Assembly (NCBI GenBank): GCA_963787375.1
Contig: CAWBCR010000010.1
Span: 1 to 16,728 of the forward strand
Origin: CAWBCR01 sp963787375
GTDB lineage: Bacteria; Chloroflexota; Anaerolineae; Aggregatilineales; UBA3940
Direction: 5' to 3'
DNA: 16,728 nucleotides
Part shown: piece after piece, positions 8,207-15,482 of the stretch
Layout: each line of letters starts with the position of its first letter
Position numbering within the stretch: position 1 is the stretch's first letter
Position numbers and translations under genes: made by a program
Notes under the pieces: model-generated
The model's input: the letters and a program-made list of their open reading frames with translations, nothing else
What the model was told of the DNA's origin: nothing
Databases searched by the model: none

Positions 8207-9454
8207 TCAGCCAGCCGGCGGCGCAGGCGGCTTGCCGGGTGGCTGATCCGGCGGTGGCAGTTTGGGCGCGTCGCCGGGTGGCCGCTCGCTGTGGCGATCC
8301 TCTGTCGGCGCGCGCCACAACACCGCCTCGATGAAACGCCGCACGCGGCGCAACAGCGACCGCACGCGCGCCAGAATGTACCAGCCCTCGCGGAAGACCT
8401 CGCCCAGAGCCGAGCGCGGCGTTGGCTGCGGTGCCCATTCAATCAGCGCCGCGCCCCATGTCAGTCCGGCTCCAAACGCAACCAGCACCACCCTGTCGTT
8501 GGGTTTGATGCGGTCCGCACTGACCGCCTCGTCAATCGCCAGCGGGATCGACGCAGTCGACGTGTTGCCGTAGCGTTCGATGTTCACGAAGAAGCGATCC
8601 ATCGGCAGGTTCAGCCCACGCGCGGCGGCCTTAATAATTCTTAGATTGGCCTGATGAGGGATGATAATGTCCACATCGTCGAGCCCCAGCCCGGCTTTCT
8701 CCAGGACTTCCTCGGTTGCCTGGGCCATCACGCGCGAGGCGAAGCGGTACACTTCACTCCCGTTCATTACCAGCGACTGGTCGGGCGTGGAACCTTGCCA
8801 TGACGAGCGAACCCCCGACTTCGCATACAGATAGTCGCCGCCGGAGCCATCCGAGTGCAGCACCACCTCGCGCACGCCGCCGGGAATATCGCTCACCTTC
8901 AGCACGAAAGCGCCTGCGCCATCACCGAAGAGGATACACGTCCCGCGATCCTCCCAGTTGACGATCCGGCTCAGCGTCTCTGTCCCGACGACCAGCGCCG
9001 TTTCGATCATTCCGGCCTCGATCTGCGCCGCTGCCAGCCCCAGCCCATAGATGAATCCCGTGCAGGCCGCCAGCAGGTCGAATGCGCCGGCGTGTGTCGC
9101 GCCGATCTGGTCCTGCAGCAGGTTGGCCGTCGCCGGGAACAAGTATTCCGGTGAGGATGTGGCCACAATGATCAGGTCGAGGTCCTGCGGATATACATTG
9201 GCGTGATGCAGCGCCTTGCGCGAAGCCCGCAGCGCCAGCGACACGGCCGTGTCGCGGTCATCTGCGATGCGCCGCTCAGCGATGCCCGTCCGGTCGCGAA
9301 TCCATTCGTCGGAGGTGTCAACCATCGCCTCGATATCGTGGTTGGTCAGGACCCGCTCTGGGACTTCAATGCCCCAGCCAACGATGTGCGCGTAGCGCCC
9401 GTTGTTGTTGGCCCGTTTCCTGCCTCTAATTCGAGTTGGCGCGGCCATTGGCAT
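8207..9454 (-). CDS. fabH: Beta-ketoacyl-ACP synthase III (FabH) with C-terminal extension
   Basis: FabH condenses acetyl-CoA or a branched acyl-CoA with malonyl-ACP to start fatty-acid synthesis in the cytoplasm. The catalytic triad is visible: Cys131 in LLAACTGFIYGL, His267 in IIPHQANLRI and Asn297 in ERYGNTSTASIP. TSDEWIRDRTGI near residue 50 and GAGLTWGAALIEW at 328-340 are also typical. The family normally ends about there; this protein continues for 75 residues with a basic amphipathic stretch (about 352-381) and a tail very rich in proline (391-415). The frame is continuous, so this is an extension and not a frameshift artefact. The first ATG (9454) and one two codons later (9448) are both possible, with AGGGA just upstream. 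The start overlaps the 3-prime end of fabF by 23 to 29 bp, so the two are an operon. Confidence 0.93.
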   Translation of the reverse strand: MPMAAPTRIRGRKRANNNGRYAHIVGWGIEVPERVLTNHDIEAMVDTSDEWIRDRTGIAERRIADDRDTAVSLALRASRKALHHANVYPQDLDLIIVATSSPEYLFPATANLLQDQIGATHAGAFDLLAACTGFIYGLGLAAAQIEAGMIETALVVGTETLSRIVNWEDRGTCILFGDGAGAFVLKVSDIPGGVREVVLHSDGSGGDYLYAKSGVRSSWQGSTPDQSLVMNGSEVYRFASRVMAQATEEVLEKAGLGLDDVDIIIPHQANLRIIKAAARGLNLPMDRFFVNIERYGNTSTASIPLAIDEAVSADRIKPNDRVVLVAFGAGLTWGAALIEWAPQPTPRSALGEVFREGWYILARVRSLLRRVRRFIEAVLWRAPTEDRHSERPPGDAPKLPPPDQPPGKPPAPPAG

Positions 9455-10688
9455 ATTTCCCTATGATTATGCAGGCATTGTGCCCGCCAAACCCAAACGA
9501 GTTGGACATGGTCACGTCGACCTGCATCTGGCGCGCCGTATTGGGTGTGTAATCAAGATCGCATTCGGGGTCGGGGTTCTCGTAATTGATTGTTGGCGGG
9601 ATCTGACCCGTCTGAATGGCCTTGATGCAGAACACGGCTTCAATCGCGCCGGCAGCGCCCAGCAGGTGGCCGGTCATGCTCTTGGTCGAGCTGATAGCAA
9701 CTTGGTAGGCGGCCTCGCCCATCACAGCTTTGATCGCCAGCGTCTCGGCCTTGTCGTTGAGCGGCGTGCTGGTGCCGTGCGCGTTCACATAGTCGATGTC
9801 ACCGGGCGCGAGCTCGGCCTCCGCGAGCGCGGTTCGCATCGCTAGGATTGCGCCTTCGCCGGTTTCCAGTGGGGCGGTGATGTGGTAGGCATCGGCTGAA
9901 GCCCCGTAGCCCAGCACCTGTCCATAAATATGCGCGCCACGCGCCAGCGCGTGTTCCTCGCTTTCGAGGACCAGCACGCCTGCGCCTTCGCCCGGCACAA
10001 ACCCGTCACGCTCCTTGTCAAATGGGCGTGAAGCCCGCTGTGGATCGTCGACACGCATCGACAGCGCGCCCATGTTGCCAAAGCCGGCCACCGCCAGCTT
10101 GACGATGCCCGCCTCTGCCCCGCCGGTAAGCATTGCATCGGCTGCGCCGCGCCGGATCATCGCCGCTGCCTCCCCAATCGCGTTGGTGCCTGAGGCGCAT
10201 GCGGTGGCGATCGACATGTTGGGCCCCCGAAGCCCGAATTCTATCGCGATCTTGCCGGGCGCGGTGTCGGGCAGCATCATGGGCACCATATGCGGGCTGA
10301 CCCACGCTTCGCCTTTCTCGGCGGCTTTGGCGGCCTCCTCCAATAGGGTGCCAACCCCACCAATGCCGCTGCCCATCACCGCCCCGACGCGGCTGGCGTT
10401 CTCCTTCGTGATGACCAGCCGGCTGTCGTCGAGTGCCTGCTTGGCCGCGGCCAGCGCGAAATGTGTGAAGCGGTCCATGCGGCGCGCTTCGCGTGCGCCG
10501 AACAGAGCCAGCGGGTCAAAGTCCTTGACCTCTCCGGCGATCCGGTACTTGATGTCAGAGGTGTCAAATAGTGTGATTGGCCCGATGCCAGATCGTCCGC
10601 CGAGCAGCGCATGCCAGGTGGTCTCGACGTCATTACCAAGCGGCGTGATTGTGCCCAGCCCGGTAATGACCACACGTTTGCGATCCAT
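9426..10688 (-). CDS. fabF: Beta-ketoacyl-ACP synthase II (FabF)
   Basis: FabF catalyses the elongation condensations of type II fatty-acid synthesis, joining acyl chains to malonyl-ACP. At 420 residues it has normal length. The active site is complete: Cys164 in TACASGTNA, His304 in NAHGTSTPLND, Lys336 in SSTKSMTGH and His341 in GHLLGAAGAIEA. The glycine-rich end FGFGGHNACIII is also typical. The ATG at 10688 has GGGGA five bases upstream and starts exactly at the first strand (RVVITGLG). It is the first gene of fabF-fabH; no acpP, fabD or fabG lies beside it in this window. The promoter region is shared with a divergent SDR gene. Confidence 0.97.
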   Translation of the reverse strand: MDRKRVVITGLGTITPLGNDVETTWHALLGGRSGIGPITLFDTSDIKYRIAGEVKDFDPLALFGAREARRMDRFTHFALAAAKQALDDSRLVITKENASRVGAVMGSGIGGVGTLLEEAAKAAEKGEAWVSPHMVPMMLPDTAPGKIAIEFGLRGPNMSIATACASGTNAIGEAAAMIRRGAADAMLTGGAEAGIVKLAVAGFGNMGALSMRVDDPQRASRPFDKERDGFVPGEGAGVLVLESEEHALARGAHIYGQVLGYGASADAYHITAPLETGEGAILAMRTALAEAELAPGDIDYVNAHGTSTPLNDKAETLAIKAVMGEAAYQVAISSTKSMTGHLLGAAGAIEAVFCIKAIQTGQIPPTINYENPDPECDLDYTPNTARQMQVDVTMSNSFGFGGHNACIIIGKYANGRANSN

Positions 10689-10761
10689 AGCCTTCCCCAG
10701 TCTTGATAGAGTATTCCGGTCTTTCGAGGGTATAAACCCCCATGAAGCGCATCGGTTTTGT

Positions 10762-10792
10762 ATTGTACCGGGTTTTGGCGATCCTGTGCCAA
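10762..10792 (-). promoter_or_regulatory. Candidate promoter for fabF-fabH
   Basis: On the minus strand TTGGCA (10787-10792, 5 of 6) and TACAAT (10762-10767, 5 of 6) are separated by 19 bp, longer than ideal. A start near 10755 would leave a leader of about 66 nt containing a small GGGT/ACCC hairpin. It overlaps the promoter-like elements on the opposite strand. Confidence 0.4.
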
Positions 10793-10802
10793 ACGTTATA
10801 AT
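10775..10802 (+). promoter_or_regulatory. Candidate promoter for the NDUFA9-like SDR gene
   Basis: On the plus strand TTGGCG (10775-10780, 4 of 6) and a perfect TATAAT (10797-10802) are separated by 16 bp. A start near 10809 leaves a leader of roughly 135 nt before the ATG at 10945, long enough to hold either a regulatory leader or an N-terminal extension of the gene. Confidence 0.55.
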
Positions 10803-10944
10803 CGGCGCGTTGTCCCTGATGGGCGCTCTCCTGAGGCTGAAATCGAATGGTGTGTCTCGCGAAATTGCCCGGTCCGATGCGTGGCAGGGCCACCGTCAGG
10901 TGCTCGCTGCGTGGTTCGACGGCGCGTGGGTTGCGCCTGACGCG

Positions 10945-11889
10945 ATGATTCTGGTGACTGGCGCGACAGGTTTTGTCGGGCGGCGGCTGGTCAGCCGCCT
11001 GGCAGGTGATGCGGGCCTGAAAGTGCGCGTGCTGCTCCGGCCCGGCACATCTGCCGACCGCCTGCCTCGCGGTGTGCCCGTGCACGCCATGACCGGCGAC
11101 CTGAACGATCCTGCCTCGCTCGTGGCGGCGATGGAAGGCGTGCACACCGTCTTCCACCTGATCGGTACCGAGACACGCGGTCGCCATGCCCGCCTTGATC
11201 GAATCGACGTAGCCGGCACCCGAACCATTCTCGACGCGGCGCTGGCGGCGCGTGTTGGACGTCTGATCTACGTTAGCCGGGTGGGTGCGAGCACGTCATC
11301 GGCGTTTCCCTCCCTGCGCGCCAAAGGCCAGATCGAGGACATGATCCGTTCCAGCGGACTGTCGTACACCATCTTTCGCTCATCGAGCCTGTTTGGCGAA
11401 GGCGACCGCTTCAGCGAGCACATCGCCATGCTGGCCCGCGCGTTCCCGGTGTACTTCGTGCCCAACGACGGCGAGCAGGTGTTTCAGCCGCTGTGGGTCG
11501 ACGACCTGGTGACCTGCCTGACGATGGCGCTGGAAGACCTCGACCTGATCGACAACAGCATTGCCATTGGCGGCCCTGAGCTGCTCACTTACCGCCGCAT
11601 GGTCATGCGCGTGATGTATGCCAGCCACAGTCAGCGCCCAATCCTGGGGCTCCCGCTGCTCACCCACCGGCTGGCGGCGTGGTATCTCGACGGCCTGTTC
11701 GCGCGGTGGCCCTTTTCCGAGCACTGGATCGAGTTGCTGTCTACCACGCAGACTGCGGAATTGGGCGCTATCGAGCGCCATTTCGGCTTCCGTCCCGCGG
11801 CGTTTGATATCGGCTTGATCGACCATTACATGGCTGGGCAGCGCTACCTGCTGAAGATGCTGGGTTACATCTTCACCACGCGCTGGTAG
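10945..11889 (+). CDS. NDUFA9-like atypical SDR, NAD(P)-binding protein
   Basis: This 314-residue protein begins directly with the Rossmann nucleotide-binding motif TGATGFVGRRLV (5-16). LIYVSRVGAS (107-116), AKGQIEDMIRSSGLSYTIFR (126-145), SLFGEGDRF (148-156) and QPLWVDDLV (181-189) follow. This pattern belongs to atypical SDRs related to complex I subunit NDUFA9 and to NmrA-like proteins. The classical Tyr of YxxxK is absent, so a normal dehydrogenase reaction is uncertain; many relatives bind NAD(P) without known catalysis. I chose ATG 10945 because the fold starts there. An in-frame ATG at 10819 would add 42 residues of low family resemblance, and neither start has a strong Shine-Dalgarno. 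The gene is divergent from fabF and 91 bp before proC. Confidence 0.85.
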   Translation: MILVTGATGFVGRRLVSRLAGDAGLKVRVLLRPGTSADRLPRGVPVHAMTGDLNDPASLVAAMEGVHTVFHLIGTETRGRHARLDRIDVAGTRTILDAALAARVGRLIYVSRVGASTSSAFPSLRAKGQIEDMIRSSGLSYTIFRSSSLFGEGDRFSEHIAMLARAFPVYFVPNDGEQVFQPLWVDDLVTCLTMALEDLDLIDNSIAIGGPELLTYRRMVMRVMYASHSQRPILGLPLLTHRLAAWYLDGLFARWPFSEHWIELLSTTQTAELGAIERHFGFRPAAFDIGLIDHYMAGQRYLLKMLGYIFTTRW

Positions 11890-11892
11890 GTG

Positions 11893-11907
11893 CGCGGCAG
11901 CGCCGCG
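11893..11907 (+). terminator. GC-rich hairpin after the SDR gene, possible weak terminator
   Basis: CGCGGC (11893-11898) pairs perfectly with GCCGCG (11902-11907) across a 3-nt loop, three bases after the SDR stop codon. No T-tract follows directly; the nearest T-rich run is about 10 bp on. It may be a weak terminator or a pause element. Confidence 0.25.
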
Positions 11908-11921
11908 GGCCATCCGGTTTC

Positions 11922-11947
11922 TTGATTCCGCGCCAGCATGCTATACT
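11922..11947 (+). promoter_or_regulatory. Candidate extended -10 promoter for proC
   Basis: TATACT (11942-11947) is preceded by TGC (11939-11941), giving an extended -10 element. A TTGATT at 11922-11927 resembles a -35 box, but the 14-bp spacing is too short for standard use, so recognition would rest on the extended -10. The start would be near 11954, about 27 nt before the proC ATG. Confidence 0.45.
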
Positions 11948-11980
11948 GCTGAGGGCGCCTTAAACCTGCTGGGGATAGCG

Positions 11981-12838
11981 ATGCTCACTGACAAGAAACT
12001 CGCCATTATCGGAAGCGGCACCATGGCCGAAGCCATGATCAAAGGGCTGCTTCGCCAGAAACTGATCGCCGCCGAAGAGATGATCGCCGCTGGGCCGCGC
12101 CCGGAACGGGGCCAGACGCTGGCCAAGACCTACAGCGTGGCGTGGACCACCGACAATCGCGAGGCGGCCAACGAGCGTGACGTCGTCATTCTGGCCGTCA
12201 AGCCGCAAGTGATGGTGCATGTGCTGCCTGAGCTTCGCGGCGCGATCCGCTCGCACGCGCTGGTGCTGAGCATCGCCGCAGGCGTGCCCATCAGAACGAT
12301 TGCCGACGGGCTGGCCCATGCCGCCGTCGCCCGTGCCATGCCCAACACCCCGGCCCAGATCGGCGAGGGAATCACGGTGTGGACCGCCACGGCGGAGGTT
12401 ACCGACGAGCAGCTTGGCCAGACGGAGGCAATCCTCGGCGCGCTGGGCGAGACAGTCCACGTCGACAACGAGGACTACCTCGACATGGCGACCGCGCTCA
12501 GCGGCACCGGGCCGGCCTATGTGCTGCTGTTCATGGAAGCCATGATCGACGCCGGCGTGCACCTGGGCTTTTCGCGGCGGGTGGCGCAGCAGCTTGTGCT
12601 GCAAACCATGCGCGGCACTATCGAATACGCGCGGCAGTCGCCGCGACACCCGGCTACGCTGCGCAACGAGGTGACTTCACCGGGCGGCACCAGCGCCGAA
12701 GCTCTGTATCAGTTGGAGAAGGGCGGGCTGCGAACAGTCGTCTCGCGCGCCATCTGGGCTGCCTACCAGCGGTCGGTGGCGCTGGGGAGCGGGAATAGGA
12801 CCGAGCGGCTGTCCGGGCGCTCGCTCGAGGAGCCGTGA
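11981..12838 (+). CDS. proC: Pyrroline-5-carboxylate reductase
   Basis: ProC reduces 1-pyrroline-5-carboxylate to proline with NAD(P)H, the last step of proline synthesis, in the cytoplasm. The 285 residues match the family length. The N-terminal cofactor motif IIGSGTMAEAM (9-19), AVKPQ (72-76), ARAMPNTPAQIGEG (117-130), ALSGTGPAYV (172-181) and the C-terminal signature EVTSPGGTSAEAL (230-242) are all present. GGGGA lies eight bases before the ATG at 11981. It may have its own promoter in the 91-bp gap after the SDR gene. The stop codon overlaps an ATG (TGATG), but that opens only a 13-codon frame, so no coupled gene follows. The ATP synthase genes start 185 bp downstream with their own promoter candidate. 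Confidence 0.96.
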   Translation: MLTDKKLAIIGSGTMAEAMIKGLLRQKLIAAEEMIAAGPRPERGQTLAKTYSVAWTTDNREAANERDVVILAVKPQVMVHVLPELRGAIRSHALVLSIAAGVPIRTIADGLAHAAVARAMPNTPAQIGEGITVWTATAEVTDEQLGQTEAILGALGETVHVDNEDYLDMATALSGTGPAYVLLFMEAMIDAGVHLGFSRRVAQQLVLQTMRGTIEYARQSPRHPATLRNEVTSPGGTSAEALYQLEKGGLRTVVSRAIWAAYQRSVALGSGNRTERLSGRSLEEP

Positions 12839-12884
12839 TGCGCGCCCGCTTGCCGGCCGGTTCGCCTATTACTTTGTGAAATGG

Positions 12885-12913
12885 TGGGCAAATCGGACGT
12901 GTTTAGGTAGAAT
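12885..12913 (+). promoter_or_regulatory. Candidate promoter of the atpA-atpG-atpD operon
   Basis: TGGGCA (12885-12890, 4 of 6) and TAGAAT (12908-12913, 5 of 6) are separated by 17 bp. A start near 12920 would leave a leader of about 100 nt before the atpA ATG. The leader contains a small CGCT/AGCG stem with a GTGA loop around 12957-12968, but nothing I recognise as a riboswitch. Confidence 0.45.
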
Positions 12914-13013
12914 TGGGCAAGAGTTGTGCCGGAGCCACCTGCGCGCCTCGTGTGACGCTGTGAAGCGCCCCCCGGTAATGGCCAGCAAAACAGCGCATTA
13001 AGTCAGCACATAT

Positions 13014-13018
13014 GGGAG
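13014..13018 (+). promoter_or_regulatory. Ribosome binding site that decides the atpA start
   Basis: GGGAG lies five bases before the ATG at 13024. It sits inside the four codons that would be added by the earlier in-frame ATG at 13012, which has no comparable site. The later ATG is therefore preferred. Confidence 0.7.
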
Positions 13019-13023
13019 CCAAG

Positions 13024-14532
13024 ATGGCAACTAACATCTCCAAGGACCTGACCGAGCAGATCAGAACCCAGATCGAGAGTTTCAAGCCGTCCGTATCGGT
13101 GGACAACATCGGTCAGGTGCTGGTCGTCGGCGACGGCATCGCCCGCGTCTCCGGGTTAGCCGGCGTGCGCAGCCAGGAGCTTGTCGAGTTCTCCAACGGG
13201 ACGCTTGGGATCGCCTTCAACCTCGAAGAGCATGAGGTGGGTGTCATTATCGTGGGGGACTACCAGGACATCCAGGAAGGCAGTCCTGTCAGGACACTTG
13301 GCCGCCTGGCGTCGGTGCCGGTCGGCCCCGAAATCGTCGGGCGCGTCGTCGATCCGTTTGGCCGCCCACTTGACGGCAAGGGCCCGATTGCCTACGACAA
13401 GCTGATGGAGGTTGAGCGCATCGCGCCCGGGGTGATCGAGCGCAAGAACGTCGAACGGCCCATCCAGACCGGCATCAAGCCTATCGACAGCATGATCCCG
13501 ATCGGGCGCGGCCAGCGTGAGTTGATCATCGGCGACCGCCAGACGGGTAAGACGGCTATCGCGCTCGACACGATCATCAACCAGCACGGCGAAGATGCGA
13601 TCTGCATCTATGTCGCCATCGGCCAGAGACGCGCCCAAGTCGCCCGCGTCATCGCGACGTTTGAGAAGTACGGTGCGATGGATTTCACGGTGGTGGTCGT
13701 TGCCAGCGCCTCTGATGCTGCCGCCCTCCAGTACATCGCGCCCTATTCGGGCTGCGCCATCGGCGAGTATTTCATGGAGCAGGGCAAGGACGCGCTGGTC
13801 GTCTACGACGACCTCTCAAAGCACGCCTGGGCATACCGCCAGGTGTCGCTGCTGCTGCGCCGTCCGCCCGGGCGTGAGGCCTATCCCGGCGACGTGTTCT
13901 ACCTGCACTCGCGCCTGCTTGAACGCGCCGCGCAGCTTTCGGACGAGCGCGGCGGCGGCAGCCTGACCGCGCTGCCCATCATCGAGACGTTGCTTGGCGA
14001 CGTTTCGGCGTACGTTCCCACCAATGTCATCTCCATTACTGACGGCCAGATCTACCTTGAGTCGGACCTGTTCAACTCAGGTATCCGCCCCGCCATCAAC
14101 ACCGGCATCTCTGTCAGCCGCGTGGGCGGCGACGCGCAGCGCAAGGCGATGAAGACTGTTGCCGGACGCCTGCGCCTCGACATGGCGCAGTTCCGCGACC
14201 TGGCTGCGTTCGCGCAGTTTGGCTCCGACCTGGACAAGACCACCCAGGAGCAGTTGGATCGGGGCCGCCGCCTGACCGAGCTGTTGAAGCAGCCGCAGTA
14301 CTCGCCTGTCCCGGCTGCCGAGCAGGTCATGGTCATTTACGCCGGCACGCGCGGTATGCTGGATGACATCCCGGTGGAGCGCGTCACTGCATGGGAGAGA
14401 GACTTCCTTTCCTACATGGAGAGCGCGCACCCCGACCTGCCAAAGCAGATCCGCGAGGGCTGGAAGTTAACCGACGAGATCGAGGCAGAACTCAAGCAAG
14501 CCATCGAGGAATTCAAGGCCGGCTGGGCTTAG
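13024..14532 (+). CDS. atpA: ATP synthase F1 subunit alpha
   Basis: The alpha subunit forms the F1 hexamer with beta and carries the non-catalytic nucleotide sites; F1 sits on the cytoplasmic face of the membrane. The 502 residues are full length. The P-loop GDRQTGKTA (170-178), VAIGQRRAQVARV (197-209), KHAWAYRQVSLLLRRPPGRE (266-285), LHSRLLERAAQLSDERGGGS (294-313) and SVSRVGGDAQ (363-372, with the alpha arginine that reaches into the catalytic site) are clear. The C-terminus ends in the usual helical part. It is first in the atp cluster, with no delta or b subunit gene upstream, which is unlike the common order. It is followed after 21 bp by atpG. Confidence 0.97.
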   Translation: MATNISKDLTEQIRTQIESFKPSVSVDNIGQVLVVGDGIARVSGLAGVRSQELVEFSNGTLGIAFNLEEHEVGVIIVGDYQDIQEGSPVRTLGRLASVPVGPEIVGRVVDPFGRPLDGKGPIAYDKLMEVERIAPGVIERKNVERPIQTGIKPIDSMIPIGRGQRELIIGDRQTGKTAIALDTIINQHGEDAICIYVAIGQRRAQVARVIATFEKYGAMDFTVVVVASASDAAALQYIAPYSGCAIGEYFMEQGKDALVVYDDLSKHAWAYRQVSLLLRRPPGREAYPGDVFYLHSRLLERAAQLSDERGGGSLTALPIIETLLGDVSAYVPTNVISITDGQIYLESDLFNSGIRPAINTGISVSRVGGDAQRKAMKTVAGRLRLDMAQFRDLAAFAQFGSDLDKTTQEQLDRGRRLTELLKQPQYSPVPAAEQVMVIYAGTRGMLDDIPVERVTAWERDFLSYMESAHPDLPKQIREGWKLTDEIEAELKQAIEEFKAGWA

Positions 14533-14553
14533 TCGGCAGGGCAGAGGACACCT

Positions 14554-15474
14554 ATGTCTGTCGCAAGAGAAATCCGGCGACGCATCAAGAGCGTCAAGAA
14601 CATCGCCAAGGTAACAGGCGCGCTCGAAGCCGTGTCGGCCTCCAAGGTTCGCAAAGCGCAGTCGCAGGCCTCGGCAAGCCGCGCTTACGCGGCTGCCGCT
14701 AACGATATCCTGAACGATCTCGCCAAGCACCACGATGGCAGCTTCACGCACCCGCTGCTTGACGAGCGCGACGAGATCCGCAACATCCTGCTGATTCTGA
14801 TCACCAGCGACCGCGGCCTTGCAGGGCCGTATAATACCAACATCGTGCGTACCGCGCTGGAATTCGAGGTTGAACAGACCGCCCCTGTGCGTTATATCAC
14901 GATCGGCAAGAAGGGGCGTGACCTGCTGCTGCGGCGTGGTAGACACATCGTCGCCGAGTTCACCGACATTCCTGGCACGCCGTCGATCCTCGACATCACA
15001 GCCATCACACGGGCGGCGGTCGACGAGTTTGTCACCGGTGCGGTCGACGTGGTGTACATCGCATATACCAACTTCGTCAACACGCTGCGGCAGGACCCAG
15101 ATGTGCTGCGGCTGCTGCCGCTGAAACCCGAAGCGTCGCACACCGATCGTGTGGCAGACGAAGGCGAGGGCCGACGCGGGCCGGAAGCGGTCTACACCTT
15201 TGAGCCTGACCCCCAGTCCATCCTGAGCGAGATCCTGCCACGCTTCACCGAGTTGATCCTGTTCCAGACGCTGCTTGAATTGCTGGCCAGCGAGCATTCG
15301 GCCCGCATGGTTGCCATGCGCAGCGCGACCGAGAACGCCAATGCACTCGTGGAGGATCTGACCCTCAGCTACAACAAGGCCCGACAACTGGCGATTACGA
15401 GCGAGATTCTCGACATCGTCGGTGGCGCTGAGGCGCTGGCGCAGTCCGAATCAAACAACGACAAGTCATTCTGA
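14554..15474 (+). CDS. atpG: ATP synthase F1 subunit gamma
   Basis: Gamma is the rotating central stalk that couples proton flow in Fo to the catalytic F1 head. The N-terminal helix EIRRRIKSVKNIAKVTGALE followed by AVSASKVRKAQ, the central LITSDRGLAGPYNTNIVRTA, and the C-terminal helix with MRSATENANALVEDLTLSYN and ending TSEILDIVGGAEALAQ are diagnostic. At 306 residues it is slightly longer than the usual 285 to 290, with the extra length mainly in a charged loop near residues 195-215 and a short polar tail. GAGGA lies five bases before the ATG at 14554. The stop overlaps the ribosome binding site of atpD, and only 8 bp separate the two genes. Confidence 0.95.
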   Translation: MSVAREIRRRIKSVKNIAKVTGALEAVSASKVRKAQSQASASRAYAAAANDILNDLAKHHDGSFTHPLLDERDEIRNILLILITSDRGLAGPYNTNIVRTALEFEVEQTAPVRYITIGKKGRDLLLRRGRHIVAEFTDIPGTPSILDITAITRAAVDEFVTGAVDVVYIAYTNFVNTLRQDPDVLRLLPLKPEASHTDRVADEGEGRRGPEAVYTFEPDPQSILSEILPRFTELILFQTLLELLASEHSARMVAMRSATENANALVEDLTLSYNKARQLAITSEILDIVGGAEALAQSESNNDKSF

Positions 15475-15482
15475 GGAAAAAC

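Noticed and set aside
10015..10944. Plus-strand open frame of about 310 codons continuous with the NDUFA9-like gene
   Set aside because: It lies mostly antisense to fabF, which has a complete active site. Its composition is that of a GC-rich shadow frame, and no domain precedes the Rossmann motif at 10945.
12838..12879. Thirteen-codon frame whose ATG overlaps the proC stop (TGATG)
   Set aside because: The overlap looks like coupling, but the frame is very short with no recognisable content, and the atpA promoter candidate starts right after it.
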